Notes: generated by a model not told the origin, from the letters alone. Counted from the first letter of the stretch, positions 19,255 through 29,593 are shown. The stretch is 64,000 bases of DNA from Sulfurimonas sp. (GCA_030949825.1 JAUZSC010000011.1:1-64000); one strand, 5' to 3'. A program made the numbers and translations.

Positions 19255-20364
19255 TTAAGCAAATATTTCTTTTTCTATCATTTCAAATGTATTAACTTTT
19301 GAATCTGTATAAGTTAAATAATTATTTTTATAATACTCATATTTTAAACAATTATGTACCTCTTGTTCAAATTCTTCTTTATTTAAGTTATCTATATCAA
19401 TAGTTTTTTTATTAAGCTCTTTTGTAAAACTGCAGCAATGTTTATAGAAAAATGCTATCTCTTTACATGTAAAGAATACTAATGGTTTATTAAAAAAAAT
19501 AGCATAAGATATAGCAGTAGTTCCTTCATTAATAACAAGCTTACTTCCCTTTACTAGCTCTGAACTCTTTCCATGCACTACTTTTATCCCCTCTATTTCA
19601 TTTTTATCTTTGTAAATTCTAGATTTAGGATGTGCTGCTATTATAACTTCAACATTATATTCTTTTTCTATCCATTTAAAAAAAATCGTTATTTTGTTAA
19701 TGTATGCAGAAACATCTTTTTTTGCATTATTTGTATACAAATAATAATCACTTGCATCGATAGCATCTGTATCTAAAAATACACAGTATTCTTTTTCATT
19801 TTGATAAGGACTAGATTCTAAACACAGGTTATAGTCTCTAGAATTTGATTCTACTATTTGTGTACTTTTTCCAATAAGCTCTGAAAAAAACATTTCATCT
19901 TTTAGTGAGCCAGATATATAATAATCAGTATCAAAAGTTAATCTATATTTTGGAATAAAGAATTTAATAAAACTTTTTATCTGTGTTTTTAACTTTTCAA
20001 AATAGTTACAATAAACAGTTGAAACAGGTATGGAGCCACCTATATATGTAATAAATTTGGCAGTTGTATTTATTTTCATTTGATTTAAAAGTTTAATCGC
20101 ATCACTTCCAGCAATATAAAAAAATATGTAATCATTTTCGGACAACTTCTTTACACTTTTAATTATATTATCTATATTTTGTGGTTCCCAATGTTTATCA
20201 AAAGTGTAATACTCTATTTTTACATTATCTTTATAACCAGGAATTAAAATATTATGCACATCCATAACTTCAATATCGTATCCATTTTTTAAAAAATACT
20301 CAACACCAAGTCTTTTATGATCCCGATATGTATATGGTAAATTAGGTATGAATACTATCTTCAT
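19255..20364 (-). CDS. Putative surface-glycan glycosyltransferase (GT-B-like)
   Basis: About 369 residues, without a family that I can name. MKIVFIPNLPYTYRDHKRLG starts a Rossmann-like domain; VIIAAHPKSRIY and LVINEGTTAISYAIFFNKPL in the C-terminal half resemble the donor domain of polysialyltransferase/surface GT-B proteins. The second Met, at 20364, is preferred because its ATGA overlaps the SDR stop. Position next to the flippase supports a role in building the repeat unit. Confidence 0.5.
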   Translation of the reverse strand: MKIVFIPNLPYTYRDHKRLGVEYFLKNGYDIEVMDVHNILIPGYKDNVKIEYYTFDKHWEPQNIDNIIKSVKKLSENDYIFFYIAGSDAIKLLNQMKINTTAKFITYIGGSIPVSTVYCNYFEKLKTQIKSFIKFFIPKYRLTFDTDYYISGSLKDEMFFSELIGKSTQIVESNSRDYNLCLESSPYQNEKEYCVFLDTDAIDASDYYLYTNNAKKDVSAYINKITIFFKWIEKEYNVEVIIAAHPKSRIYKDKNEIEGIKVVHGKSSELVKGSKLVINEGTTAISYAIFFNKPLVFFTCKEIAFFYKHCCSFTKELNKKTIDIDNLNKEEFEQEVHNCLKYEYYKNNYLTYTDSKVNTFEMIEKEIFA

Positions 20365-21131
20365 AAACTCCATCCATCATCAACTATAATATTTTGCCCA
20401 TTAACATACCTACTCATGTCACTAAGCAAGTAAACTAATGTGCCTTTTATGTCCGATTTATCAAGCATGCCTTTAGATAAACAGTTGTCTTTATATTTTT
20501 CTAAAAAAGATTCTGGCTGATTATTGAAAATTCCTCCTGGACTCAATGTATTAACTTTTATATTCATTCCTTTAAAATATTTTGCCATATATTTCGTTAA
20601 ATGAATTAATCCTGACTTAATAGCTGCATATTCCACAGGCATAGTCATAGAAGTGTTTTCATATACTTCAAACTTAGGTGCAACAACTCCGTATATCGAA
20701 GAAATATTTATAATATTTCCATAACCTTGCTTTTGAAAGTATTTTGCGAACTGCTGAGAAGTTGTAAAGTAACCTCCAAGGTTCAATCCAAGATTCTCTA
20801 CGAAATCATCATACTCTACATCAAAAAAATGTCTAGCATAATTTTTATTTCTCGGATAAGCATTATTAACAAGAGCATCAATTCTTTCATACTTTTCATG
20901 CAAGTAGCTTATACAAGTTTTTAATGACTCTTTAGAAGTAATATCAAGTTTTATAAAGTCTATATTAGTTGTGTTGAGCTCTTTAGATAAATTAGATTGT
21001 ACTTGATTTCCTATCTCTTCGTTTATATCTGCAATTACAGCTATACCATTTTGTTCAACAACAGCTTTCACAAATTCCTGTCCTATTAGTCCAGCCCCAC
21101 CAGTTATAACAACTACTTTATTTTTAAGCAT
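20361..21131 (-). CDS. Short-chain dehydrogenase, PtmA-like
   Basis: A 256-residue classical SDR. VVVITGGAGLIGQEFVKAV binds NAD(P), NISSIYGVV holds the catalytic Ser, and VEYAAIKSGLIHL the Tyr and Lys. It resembles PtmA of the flagellin modification (legionaminic acid) loci of Campylobacter, a family also found beside PtmE-like genes as here. Its exact reaction is not settled. A degenerate copy of its 5' end plus the junction with the nitrilase gene lies at 22535-22630. Confidence 0.82.
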   Translation of the reverse strand: MLKNKVVVITGGAGLIGQEFVKAVVEQNGIAVIADINEEIGNQVQSNLSKELNTTNIDFIKLDITSKESLKTCISYLHEKYERIDALVNNAYPRNKNYARHFFDVEYDDFVENLGLNLGGYFTTSQQFAKYFQKQGYGNIINISSIYGVVAPKFEVYENTSMTMPVEYAAIKSGLIHLTKYMAKYFKGMNIKVNTLSPGGIFNNQPESFLEKYKDNCLSKGMLDKSDIKGTLVYLLSDMSRYVNGQNIIVDDGWSL

Positions 21132-21152
21132 TACAATATTTCCTTATAAAAT

Positions 21153-22499
21153 TCATTTATCTACAATCTCCCAAAATCCACTTCTTCCACTACCAACTCT
21201 TTTTAAAATACCATCTCTTTTTAAAGTTAATATATGTTGTTTAACCCCATTAATTCCTATATTTAACTTTTGAGATAACTTCTCTCTTGTTATCAAAGAA
21301 TCTTCTTGAATATACTCAATTATTAACTCTTTTGTAGATAACTTTTTAGGGGTAGTTTTAGGGGTAGTTTTAGGGGTAGTTTTAGGGGTAGCATTTATAA
21401 ATGGATCTTTCCTATAAGCGACAACAACCATCCCACCCAATCTATCTTCAAACAAGGGTTCTTTTGAACCATACTCTTTAAACAATCGTATAACTCTCTT
21501 CACACCTGAACCATACTTTTCAATTATATCAGCTTTTTTAAAGATATCTGCTATTTGTAGATTTCTTGGCATTGATTTATATGTGCCATTCTTAACATTT
21601 TCTATTGTCAGTTCATCGGGTAATTTTCCTTGATTATAAAACTCTATTCTATCATCAAATATTTTAACTACACTATGTATATTACTCACATAATCTCTGT
21701 GGACTATCATATTTATCACTATTTCACGAATAGCATCCATAGGATAATCCCACACTTCATCTCTTTGTGGTTTTCCTGTGATAACATAAGCTTTATTAAT
21801 GTGCTTATATATAAATCCCATTACTAACTCTACTTGATTTATGATACCACCATGAATACTTAAACTATCTTTTATAAGAGTTTCTGTTTGAAACCTACCT
21901 ATCTCTATATTTGTAAAAAGTGAAACATCATTGTTGTTAAAAAGTAGATAACATCCATGTGTAATTTTTCCATCTTTTAGAAGTTCAAACTTACTATATA
22001 TATCTTCTACACTATCATCGATACTTGCCATCTTTTTAAATTTTACAATATTGTTTTCATCTATATCACTTATGTCATGATTTGTATCAGGAAAGTAGTC
22101 CCAGCTACTATTTATAGTTTTCATGTGAGTATTACTTATCTCTATAGGTGTCATTTGGTGATTTGAGTTGTTTCGTCTCTTGAAATATCTACCTTTATAG
22201 GAGACAGGTTTAATAGGGTACTCATCTACTTGAATATCTAAAATATTTTTATCATTCTTTTGTATTAATTCAATATCTACTATTATTTTTGGTTGTGTTG
22301 CTTGTTTTATGCTGTTTATATGATTTTGTATAGTTTCGGATGAGACTTCTACACCTAAGATATTGCCATTATCGGCAACACCAACATAGATATGACCACC
22401 TTTTGAATTTGCGAAGGCGACTACAGTTTCTATAAGCTCTTTTTGAAAAGAAGTTTTAAACTCTACAGTATTACTCTCTGTCAAATTAAATTTATTCAT
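21153..22499 (-). CDS. AlbA-domain regulator / RecG-like ATP-binding protein
   Basis: A 448-residue member of the Schlafen AlbA_2 family. The N-terminal AlbA_2 domain has VEFKTSFQKELIETVVAFAN and GGHIYVGVADNGNILGV. The central part has AIREIVINMIVHRDY and KYGSGVKRVI, blocks of the HATPase_c_4 domain. A winged helix ends the protein. Before it is a run of TPKT repeats coded by 12-bp DNA repeats. Family members are often called transcriptional regulators and are common in defence islands. It is inserted between the nitrilase and SDR genes, which carry duplicated junction sequence on both sides. Confidence 0.8.
   Translation of the reverse strand: MNKFNLTESNTVEFKTSFQKELIETVVAFANSKGGHIYVGVADNGNILGVEVSSETIQNHINSIKQATQPKIIVDIELIQKNDKNILDIQVDEYPIKPVSYKGRYFKRRNNSNHQMTPIEISNTHMKTINSSWDYFPDTNHDISDIDENNIVKFKKMASIDDSVEDIYSKFELLKDGKITHGCYLLFNNNDVSLFTNIEIGRFQTETLIKDSLSIHGGIINQVELVMGFIYKHINKAYVITGKPQRDEVWDYPMDAIREIVINMIVHRDYVSNIHSVVKIFDDRIEFYNQGKLPDELTIENVKNGTYKSMPRNLQIADIFKKADIIEKYGSGVKRVIRLFKEYGSKEPLFEDRLGGMVVVAYRKDPFINATPKTTPKTTPKTTPKKLSTKELIIEYIQEDSLITREKLSQKLNIGINGVKQHILTLKRDGILKRVGSGRSGFWEIVDK
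21349..21391 (-). repeat. 12-bp tandem repeat coding TPKT linker
   Basis: Three full and one partial unit of GGGGTAGTTTTA (plus strand) lie in the linker of the AlbA-type gene and code Thr-Pro-Lys-Thr units. Because the unit is a multiple of three, changes in copy number alter linker length without breaking the frame. Confidence 0.9.
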
Positions 22500-22534
22500 T
22501 AACTAAAGATATTCCATTCAATAACATCATCATC

Positions 22535-22630
22535 TTTTATGTCCGCTATTATTGCTATATTATTATTCTCAACAACAGTTATAACAAATACTTTATCTCT
22601 AAGCATTACAGTATTCCCTTATAAAATTCA
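22535..22630 (-). repeat. Degenerate copy of the nitrilase/SDR gene junction
   Basis: This matches 21022-21156: the last codons of the nitrilase-family gene (GAATTTTATAAGG), then ATG and the first codons of the SDR gene. The SDR part has lost an in-frame 39 bases and has several changes; it now reads as a 35-codon ORF (22501-22606, starts MLRDKVFVITVV). The AlbA gene sits between the two copies. The nitrilase end here is the functional one, and the SDR start at 21131 is the functional one. Confidence 0.85.
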
Positions 22631-23388
22631 ATTTTTCTATCATTTGTAGTATTAAACTTTTCTTTAAATTCATCTGTCCAACTTTTATCTATTTCGTATA
22701 TTTTCATGTCATTTATTTGTGTATATTTTAATGGTGAACCATTAGCATTGAAGCAATTAGAACTTTCAATGTATTCCAAACTATTGCCATCTATTCCAAC
22801 CCTATTAATGCCGGCAACAAATATTTGATTTTCTATAGCTCGTGCCTTTAGTAATGTAGTCCAATGTTCTACTCTTTTTTTAGGCCAATTTGCAATATTA
22901 ATAATTAAATCACTTTTTTTAGATAATGCACTGTAAAGTTCAGGAAACCTCAAATCATAACAAATTGTTAGACCTATAATTGTATCTTTAAAATTGAATT
23001 GCTCTAACTTATTTCCTGCATTAAAGTATTTATCTTCACCAGAAAAACTAAATGGATGTATTTTTAAATACTTGCCTAAAACAGTACCCTTATTATCAAT
23101 AAAAATACTTTTATTTAATGCTTTTTCACCATTATTAATAACTAGTCCAAATAAGATTGCAATTTTAAAAAATTTTGCTAAATCTTGAAATTTTTTAATC
23201 GTCTCACTTCTACTTTCCTCTTCAGCGATTTTCTCTATATTTGTAGAAAAACCGGTAAGAGTCATCTCTGGAAATATAATCAAATCCACTTTTTTTCTTG
23301 ATGCTTCTTCTATATACTCTTCGCATAAGAGTATATTCGATTTTTTATCTTCCCATATCTGATTTAGTGAAACAGTAGCTATTGTCAT
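22606..23388 (-). CDS. Carbon-nitrogen hydrolase (nitrilase superfamily)
   Basis: A 260-residue amidohydrolase with the complete triad: Glu41 in IFPEMTLTGFS, Lys109 in GKYLKIHPF and Cys143 in GLTICYDLRFPELY. Such enzymes hydrolyse amides or nitriles. It follows an aminotransferase directly and probably acts on the amide or acyl group of an amino sugar; that is inference from position. The TAA overlaps the start of the decayed SDR copy as TAATG. Confidence 0.87.
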   Translation of the reverse strand: MTIATVSLNQIWEDKKSNILLCEEYIEEASRKKVDLIIFPEMTLTGFSTNIEKIAEEESRSETIKKFQDLAKFFKIAILFGLVINNGEKALNKSIFIDNKGTVLGKYLKIHPFSFSGEDKYFNAGNKLEQFNFKDTIIGLTICYDLRFPELYSALSKKSDLIINIANWPKKRVEHWTTLLKARAIENQIFVAGINRVGIDGNSLEYIESSNCFNANGSPLKYTQINDMKIYEIDKSWTDEFKEKFNTTNDRKIEFYKGIL

Positions 23389-24767
23389 TAGTTGTATTTT
23401 CTAAATACTGGTTTAACAGCTTCACCAACTAATAATTTTCTAACCTCATTATTTTCAATTAGTGGTTTTAATTCTTTTATCGCTTTTTTTATTGCATCCA
23501 TTGTTAATTTTATATGTTCTTCTTTATGGCTATAAGTGATAGTGATCCAAGGAATAAATACACCATTATTTATAACTTTATCATGAAAAAATGTATGTAG
23601 TTCTGGCCAAAAAATACCGTCTTTGTGCGTACACAATATTTGTGGATTTGCATCAAATCCTATAATTCTAAAATATTCTGAAGCATTTTCTTTATTGACT
23701 AATTGATTAAAATCTTCTTTTAGTTTTTTTCCTATTTTCCAGATATGATTTGATACATCATGCTTTTTACAAGCTTTTAATGTTGCTAATAATGCTGAAA
23801 GGCCTACTGTTTCAGAACCATGTGTTTGAGACAATAAAAAAACTCTTTCTTTACTGTGTTTTAATCCACCTAATTCCATAATCTCTTTTTTGCCAACTAA
23901 AAAAGAACATGAGTAACCATTTGATACTGATTTACCAAAGGTTGATAAGTCAGGATAAACGTCATACAAAGAGTGCGCACCTTTAGTATCAAATCTCATG
24001 CCAGAAATCATCTCATCAAAAATAAGAACACTTCCTTCTTTATCAGCTTTTTTTCTTAAATATTGTAAAAAATTATTATCAGATGAGTTGTCTTTTTGTT
24101 TTATAGTCTCCAAATGATAATCATTTTCTGAAGCATTTAAATATAAAGAGTCATTTTTAACAGGTTCTAAAATAATACCTGCAATTTGGTCTTTGTATTC
24201 TTCAAAAACTTTTTCAACACTTTCTCTATCGTTATAGATAAACTTAAGTGTATAATCTCTTTCAGTATCTACCGTCCCACAGTTCATATCAGTAGAACCT
24301 ATAAACCAATCATGAATAGAGAAGAAAGGATGACTAGCACACACTAAAATATATTTTCGTCCGGTGTATGCTCTAGCTAATTTTATAGCTGCTGTTGTAA
24401 CATCAGAGCCATTTTTTCCAAATTTAACCATATCAAATTTATTTTCAAAATGATTATTTATAAGATAGTCAGCAACTTCATATTCCAAAATTCCTGGCCT
24501 TGTATAGTTTGTACCATTTTTTATTGCTTTTATTACAGCATTGTCTACTTCATCAAAAGCATGTCCTAGTATAAACACCCTATTTCCCATTGCCCAATCA
24601 ATAAACTTATTTCCATCCAAGTCCCAAGTATATGCACCTTTTGCATGCGACATGACTCGTGGCGAATTATATGGAAACTGGTCTTCACCTTTACTATAAG
24701 TATGACTTCCACCCGGTATTAAGGTATGTAGTTTTTTATTTATATCAAAAGATTTCTTGTATTTCAT
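23388..24767 (-). CDS. Class III aminotransferase (glutamate-1-semialdehyde aminomutase-like)
   Basis: A 459-residue PLP enzyme. TYTWDLDGNKFIDW-like start (GAYTWDLDGNKFIDWAMG), LIFDEMISGMRF with the PLP-binding Asp, and STFGKSVSNGYS with the catalytic Lys near 279. It resembles glutamate-1-semialdehyde aminomutases but is longer and lies in a sugar locus next to a cytidylyltransferase and PtmE-like gene, so it is more likely a transaminase for a glycan component such as an amino sugar than a heme enzyme. Confidence 0.82.
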   Translation of the reverse strand: MKYKKSFDINKKLHTLIPGGSHTYSKGEDQFPYNSPRVMSHAKGAYTWDLDGNKFIDWAMGNRVFILGHAFDEVDNAVIKAIKNGTNYTRPGILEYEVADYLINNHFENKFDMVKFGKNGSDVTTAAIKLARAYTGRKYILVCASHPFFSIHDWFIGSTDMNCGTVDTERDYTLKFIYNDRESVEKVFEEYKDQIAGIILEPVKNDSLYLNASENDYHLETIKQKDNSSDNNFLQYLRKKADKEGSVLIFDEMISGMRFDTKGAHSLYDVYPDLSTFGKSVSNGYSCSFLVGKKEIMELGGLKHSKERVFLLSQTHGSETVGLSALLATLKACKKHDVSNHIWKIGKKLKEDFNQLVNKENASEYFRIIGFDANPQILCTHKDGIFWPELHTFFHDKVINNGVFIPWITITYSHKEEHIKLTMDAIKKAIKELKPLIENNEVRKLLVGEAVKPVFRKYN

Positions 24768-24776
24768 TTTTTATCC

Positions 24777-25490
24777 TCATATGTTATAGCTATCATTTCT
24801 AATATAACTTATTTTAATTTTTTTATTCTCTAACGCTTTAATTAATTCTTCTTGAGTAAAATCAATATTCTTGAAAAATGACAATATATCTTTAACATTA
24901 TGTACATCTTCTGGATAATCTACAGTAAAAGACAAATCTTGATAAAAGAAGTCAGGTATCATCTTTATCAATTTAAATTGATCTTGATTATTGTAAAAAT
25001 GTAATACAACATGCTCTTTTTCTTCTAGTGTAGAACAATTATATGCTTTCTTTAAATTATCTAATGAAAAGGCTTCCGCAGATGTACCCAATAACCATCC
25101 TTTATTATGACTAGCTGTAATTACACTGTTTTGATTCAACTCTAATTCTATACTAAGTTTTTCTACACATTCTGGATCAACTAAAGGATCGTCCCCACAG
25201 ACCCTAATTATATTATTAATTCTATTGTATTCAGATGCATTTATATATCTTTTCATAACATCATTTGTATCACCTCTAAAAACTTTTGCTCCAGCTTGTA
25301 ATGCAATAAATTCTGTTACATCATCCAAATCTTCCTTTGTTGTAGCAACAATAATTTCACTTACTTTTTTATTTTGTTGTAACCTTTTAATTTGCCAATA
25401 TAACAATGGTTTTTCATTATATATAGCAGAAATTTTATATGGTCGTCTTGTTGAATTCATTCTAGCCTGAAGAATTACTGCTGTTTTCAT
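24777..25490 (-). CDS. SpsF/NeuA-family cytidylyltransferase
   Basis: A 237-residue nucleotidyltransferase. AVILQARMNSTRRP is the CTP loop of the SpsF branch, and VCGDDPLVDP the metal site. It likely activates an acidic or amino sugar with CMP. The gene is placed between the aminotransferase and the PtmE-like gene, an arrangement like that of flagellin-glycan loci. Whether the product is CMP-legionaminic acid cannot be told from sequence. Confidence 0.8.
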   Translation of the reverse strand: MKTAVILQARMNSTRRPYKISAIYNEKPLLYWQIKRLQQNKKVSEIIVATTKEDLDDVTEFIALQAGAKVFRGDTNDVMKRYINASEYNRINNIIRVCGDDPLVDPECVEKLSIELELNQNSVITASHNKGWLLGTSAEAFSLDNLKKAYNCSTLEEKEHVVLHFYNNQDQFKLIKMIPDFFYQDLSFTVDYPEDVHNVKDILSFFKNIDFTQEELIKALENKKIKISYIRNDSYNI

Positions 25491-25509
25491 CTATACCATT
25501 TCCTTTTAT

Positions 25510-26538
25510 CTAATTAATATCATTTGCTGACTCATAGTCTTCAATTCTACCTATATCATTCCATAAGCCATCAAATACATAAACATCAGATAACTTACCA
25601 TCATCTAATATATTTTGGAACAACGTAGGCATGTCAAAATATTCATTGTTTGAAATATATTGTAATGATTTAGGATTAATAGCGTAAATTCCCATATTTA
25701 TATGATACTCATTTTTAGGCTTTTCTTTCATTCTAATTATCTTTTTATTATCATTAAACTCTACTACACCAAACGGCACTTGGTGAATTTGTTTATATAC
25801 ACACATTGTTGATAAACTTTTCGTAGCGAAGTGAAAAGACAGCAGATTTCTAAAATCTAAATCGGTAATAATATCCCCATTCATCACAAGGAATGGTTCA
25901 TTTATTTTTTCTTTTAATTGAAATAATGCGCCTGCCGTACCTAGCCTTTTTGTCTCTTCAATATATTTAATTGCAACATCCCATTTACTTCCATCTTGAA
26001 AATATTCTTTGATTTGTTCACCTAGATAATTTATAGAAAAATAAAAAATTTGGAAGCCTTGCATAATTAATTTTTCTATAATTCTTTCTAATATTGGCTT
26101 TCCATTGATATGAAGCATTGGCTTTGGAGTTTCTTTTGTTAATGGATATAATCTTGTTCCAAGACCTCCTGCCATAATAACTACTGGATTAGATATTGTA
26201 TTAAAACTTATTTCATCTAAACATAAAATATCAACTAGCACTTTTTTATTATTAATTATAGGTAAAATATTTCTATGAATTTTTTTTAAATGATTTATAC
26301 CTGATTGTCGAGATTGTATATCTTTCCAAACATCAGGATTTTTATTGATAATTGTTTCTATGTCCTTTTCTTTTTTTAAAAGAGCACGACGGACATCTCC
26401 ATCTGTGATGATTCCTATTAAAGTGAATTTATCATCAATTACGATGATTGAGCCAACTCCTACAATTTCAAGTGCATTTAGCACATCATCTAATGTCAAT
26501 AATTGTGATAGTTTGTAACAAAGTTTTTTGAAATTCAT
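25510..26538 (-). CDS. PtmE-like CBS-domain sugar-1-phosphate guanylyltransferase
   Basis: 342 residues with two parts. Residues 15-115 hold a CBS pair (GSIIVIDDKFTLIGIITDGD), and from about 118 a nucleotidyltransferase starts with VVIMAGGLGTRLYPLTKE and has EPFLVMNGDIITD. In Campylobacter jejuni this architecture (PtmE) makes GDP-glucosamine, the first activated sugar of legionaminic acid synthesis. The start overlaps the neuB stop. This supports a GDP-linked legionaminic acid pathway in the island. Confidence 0.82.
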   Translation of the reverse strand: MNFKKLCYKLSQLLTLDDVLNALEIVGVGSIIVIDDKFTLIGIITDGDVRRALLKKEKDIETIINKNPDVWKDIQSRQSGINHLKKIHRNILPIINNKKVLVDILCLDEISFNTISNPVVIMAGGLGTRLYPLTKETPKPMLHINGKPILERIIEKLIMQGFQIFYFSINYLGEQIKEYFQDGSKWDVAIKYIEETKRLGTAGALFQLKEKINEPFLVMNGDIITDLDFRNLLSFHFATKSLSTMCVYKQIHQVPFGVVEFNDNKKIIRMKEKPKNEYHINMGIYAINPKSLQYISNNEYFDMPTLFQNILDDGKLSDVYVFDGLWNDIGRIEDYESANDIN

Positions 26539-27600
26539 TAAACAATATCCTCTTTAGTCAAAATATGGTCAAATTTCAAATCTTTATTAACTATTCTGCC
26601 AACTAAAAAATCAGTCATATCAGGATTAAATCCACCACCGGGTCTTTTATAGTCAATATCTTTTATATTTATAACATCCCCTTTTTTCATCTCTCTTGTA
26701 ATAACTATACTTCTTCTGAACTCTTTTTTCTTTTCATCACTCTCTGTTGCTGAAATTCTAAAAGAACCTAAGGCTTCAGAAATTCTACCTGCATTTTCTA
26801 CTATCTCTTTCATTTCACTTTTTGTAGCAGAAACTTTGTGATCCCACCCTTCCATATTTTTGTCAAGTGTAAAGTGTTTTTCTATCAAACAAACACCTAA
26901 TACCACTGATGCCAATGGTATTGCAGTTCCAAGTGTATGGTCTGAAAAACCGATTGGATACTCTGGATATGTAGTCATAAGAGTTTTAATATTATTAAGA
27001 TTTACATCTTTATCTTCAGGTGGGTATGTCGCAACACAATGAAGTATAACTATTTGAGTATTTCCAGCATTTTCTATAGTTTTAACTGCTTTATCAATCT
27101 CATAAAGCTCGCTCAATCCTGTCGAGATAATAATAGGCTTATTTTTTTTAGCAAGGTATTCTAAGAAAGGATAATTATTCAAGTCCATTGAAGCAACTTT
27201 TATAAAAGGTGTATCCAACTTATCCACTAAAAAATCGGCCTCTGTTTTACTAAAAGGTGTTGATGTACAATCAATACCAACTTCATCAGCAAATTTTTTC
27301 ATTTCCAATAATTCATCTTCCGATATAGAATATGCATCAACAATCTCTTCAAGAGTATAATCAGTTCTATCTCTGTAGTCATCAGCTATAAAATAATTAT
27401 CTTCAAATTTCTTTTGTGCAAATAGTGTATTTTTTGACCAACTTTGAAATTTAACACAATCGGCACCTGCCTCTTTTGCTTCAACTATTAGTTTTTTTAG
27501 CTAACTTCATATCACCGTTATGATTTGAACCTAGTTCAGCAATAATATATGGTTTACAATAATTAAATACCTCTTTATTTTTTGTTAAATTAATTTTCAT
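26538..27600 (-). pseudogene. neuB: N-acetylneuraminate/legionaminate synthase family (NeuB), one frameshift
   Basis: Condenses a 6-deoxy or N-acyl hexosamine with phosphoenolpyruvate to give a nine-carbon ulosonic acid. PYIIAELGSNHNGDMKLAK is the start; SWSKNTLFA, IILSTG-like IIISTGLSEL and GFSDHTLGTAIPL and IEKHFTLDKNMEGWDHKVS follow. A C-terminal SAF domain ends the protein. The frame breaks near 27503 in an A run. Start chosen at 27600. The sequence differs from the second synthase at 31810, so the two probably use different sugars. Confidence 0.85.
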
Positions 27601-27615
27601 TTTATTCATCCTTAA

Positions 27616-28426
27616 TTAAATTAATTCCCACCAAAGTGGATTTTTAATTTTTTGAGTTCTTAATTCAAGTTTAATCTTTTCTAATCTTTCAATTTCATCA
27701 TTATATTTATTAGTAACTTTTTTTAAACTCTCATAATGTAATTTTTTTACTTCAATACCTTTTTTTAGCGATTCTAAATCTAATTCTTTTAATCCAACCG
27801 TATTAGCATCATATTGTCTATAGTAGCTCACAGTTTCATTAGTAAAAATTGCTTTTTTTGCTACCTAACAACAGTAAAGTAAAGATATACCAATCAACAG
27901 CTATTAAATCATCATAAAGAGATATTTTATCTAAATTTTTTAATAATATTGCTGTATTAGATAATCCAAATATATTTTTATCTCTGATAAATTCTATATT
28001 AATAATAGAATTATTTTCAATTCTATTTGAAATGTATTTTTTTTCATAAATAGCATTTTCATTAAATAAACTTAAATCATTAACTACTATATCATTAGTT
28101 TTTAATAGCTCAATAGACTTCTCTACTCTATTTTCATCAAAATAATCATCACTATCACCAAAAATTAAAATATCGTAATTATTTTCTATACAATAGTTTA
28201 TACCATACTCCCTATTTTTTGCAATACTATTAGAATATTTCAATTCTATTATATTTAAATTGTTTCCATAATGCATTTTTATTTTATCAAAGTCATTATA
28301 TCCATCATTAACTACAATTATATCAAATTTATTAATTGTTTGATTCTGTAATGAATTGAAAAAATCAATTAAGTACTCTTTTTTCATTGGAAATATTGTC
28401 GTTAAAAATGCTATTTTTTTATTCAT
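27616..28426 (-). pseudogene. Family 2 glycosyltransferase, one frameshift
   Basis: Begins MNKKIAFLTTIFPMKKEYL; the GT-A motifs IIVVNDGYNDFDK and ILIFGDSDDYFDE are present. After an A run near 27860 the frame changes; the restored C-terminus reads TVSYYRQYDANTVG and ends with a charged helix. Total about 270 residues. The C-terminal helix ends ELRTQKIKNPLWWELI. It transfers a sugar in the glycan. Its ATG overlaps the stop of the LegG-like remnant. Confidence 0.82.
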
Positions 28427-28488
28427 TTACAATGTCCATATTCAATTCTAGTACCTGTAGCTACATATGTTTTTCTTCTATTTTTCAA
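28423..28488 (-). pseudogene. Possible N-terminal remnant of a NeuC/LegG-type epimerase
   Basis: A TTG start preceded by AGGAGG reads LKNRRKTYVATGTRIEYGHCK and stops after 21 residues. The block ATGTRIEYG resembles the first P-loop-like strand of hydrolysing UDP- or GDP-HexNAc 2-epimerases (NeuC, LegG), which begin with TGTRADYG. If right, the gene that links LegC and the synthase step is truncated here. The match is short, so it is tentative. Confidence 0.4.
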
Positions 28489-28497
28489 AATAACCTC

Positions 28498-29568
28498 CTA
28501 TACACTCTTATATTTTTGATTTGGACTTTTTGGTTTATCTGGAATTGTTAATGCTATAAGGTTTAAGTTCAATAGGTTTTTTATGGCTTTTTTTAATCCC
28601 CCAGATAATGATTTTAAACTTAACAATTCAACTAACTCCTGTGATGACAAATCTTTAGTCTCTAGCAAATCCAATATTTTCAATTCAGTCATATTTAATT
28701 CAGCTTGGGCCTCAGCTTGAGGGGTAGCTTGGTCATTAACTAAAATATGGTTTTCTAATTCATGTAATAATATAGTCGTAGTAAATACCTTTTCTTCTAG
28801 TATTTTTGGGTCACTTCCACCATAAGCTTTAGAATATTTAAACATATTTCTAACCCCACTACCCAACTCTTCCGCAAATCCAATTTCTCTAAACACTTTT
28901 GCAATAGATGGATTTTTTGGAAATGGTGTAAAGTTCTCTAGTGTTATCTCTTTAAATTCAGTAGCCTTATTTGCATTTTCAAATACAACTTTATCTTTTT
29001 GTATTATGAGCTTAGATACAAAAAGATTACTATACTCTCTATGCATAAGTAAATTTACAATTGCTTCTCTTAGGATGGCATCAATTTTATGAAAAGGAAT
29101 AGCATTTTGTATAGTTAAATCTTTACCAAAAAGTAAAATACCAGCTAAGGTTATACCCTCTTTTGATGTTTCTACATCTTTTTTATAAAGCCCTGAACTT
29201 TTAAGTATTTCCATATCTGACATAGTTTCCCATGTATGCATTCCGTGATTATTGTTTTTTGCCATTATTCTAGCTCTATCAAATAGCTTAGGTTCTAAAT
29301 CATCCATAGATATATGATGAAACACCTTACTTTCACTAAAATAATTTTGTTTTTGTATGTACATAGAGGCTACTTGATTTGTGTTATTTGTTATGTCTAA
29401 ATCACTATCCCCATTTCTATCAAATATTTTACCATTGAGTCTATGCACTTGTGAACTTTGAGGAACATACACATAAAGGAGTGTCTTATCTTTAATATCT
29501 TTTCTTTGTAACTCTAAGTACAAAGGTGGATTTATTTTTTGAACATTGTTAATATGGTTTAATTGCAT
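28498..29568 (-). CDS. AlbA/RecG-like ATP-binding regulator, N-terminus missing
   Basis: 356 residues with the C-terminal parts of the Schlafen-AlbA/RecG-like family: AILREAIVNLLMHREY and GSGVRNMFKYSKAYGG (HATPase_c_4) and a winged helix. The first visible residues correspond to the end of the AlbA_2 domain (LLYVYVPQSSQVHRLNGK), so about 100 residues are missing compared with the homologue at 21153. It is therefore a 5'-truncated gene, directly downstream of another gene of the same family. Confidence 0.7.
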   Translation of the reverse strand: MQLNHINNVQKINPPLYLELQRKDIKDKTLLYVYVPQSSQVHRLNGKIFDRNGDSDLDITNNTNQVASMYIQKQNYFSESKVFHHISMDDLEPKLFDRARIMAKNNNHGMHTWETMSDMEILKSSGLYKKDVETSKEGITLAGILLFGKDLTIQNAIPFHKIDAILREAIVNLLMHREYSNLFVSKLIIQKDKVVFENANKATEFKEITLENFTPFPKNPSIAKVFREIGFAEELGSGVRNMFKYSKAYGGSDPKILEEKVFTTTILLHELENHILVNDQATPQAEAQAELNMTELKILDLLETKDLSSQELVELLSLKSLSGGLKKAIKNLLNLNLIALTIPDKPKSPNQKYKSV

Positions 29569-29593
29569 ATTTGACTCTTTGATATAAAGTTAC

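Noticed and set aside
21349..21391. CRISPR-like repeat
   Set aside because: The units are 12 bases, without spacers, and lie inside a coding linker.
23388..24767. HemL of heme synthesis
   Set aside because: Family resemblance only; longer than HemL and embedded among glycan genes, so a sugar-related transaminase is more likely.
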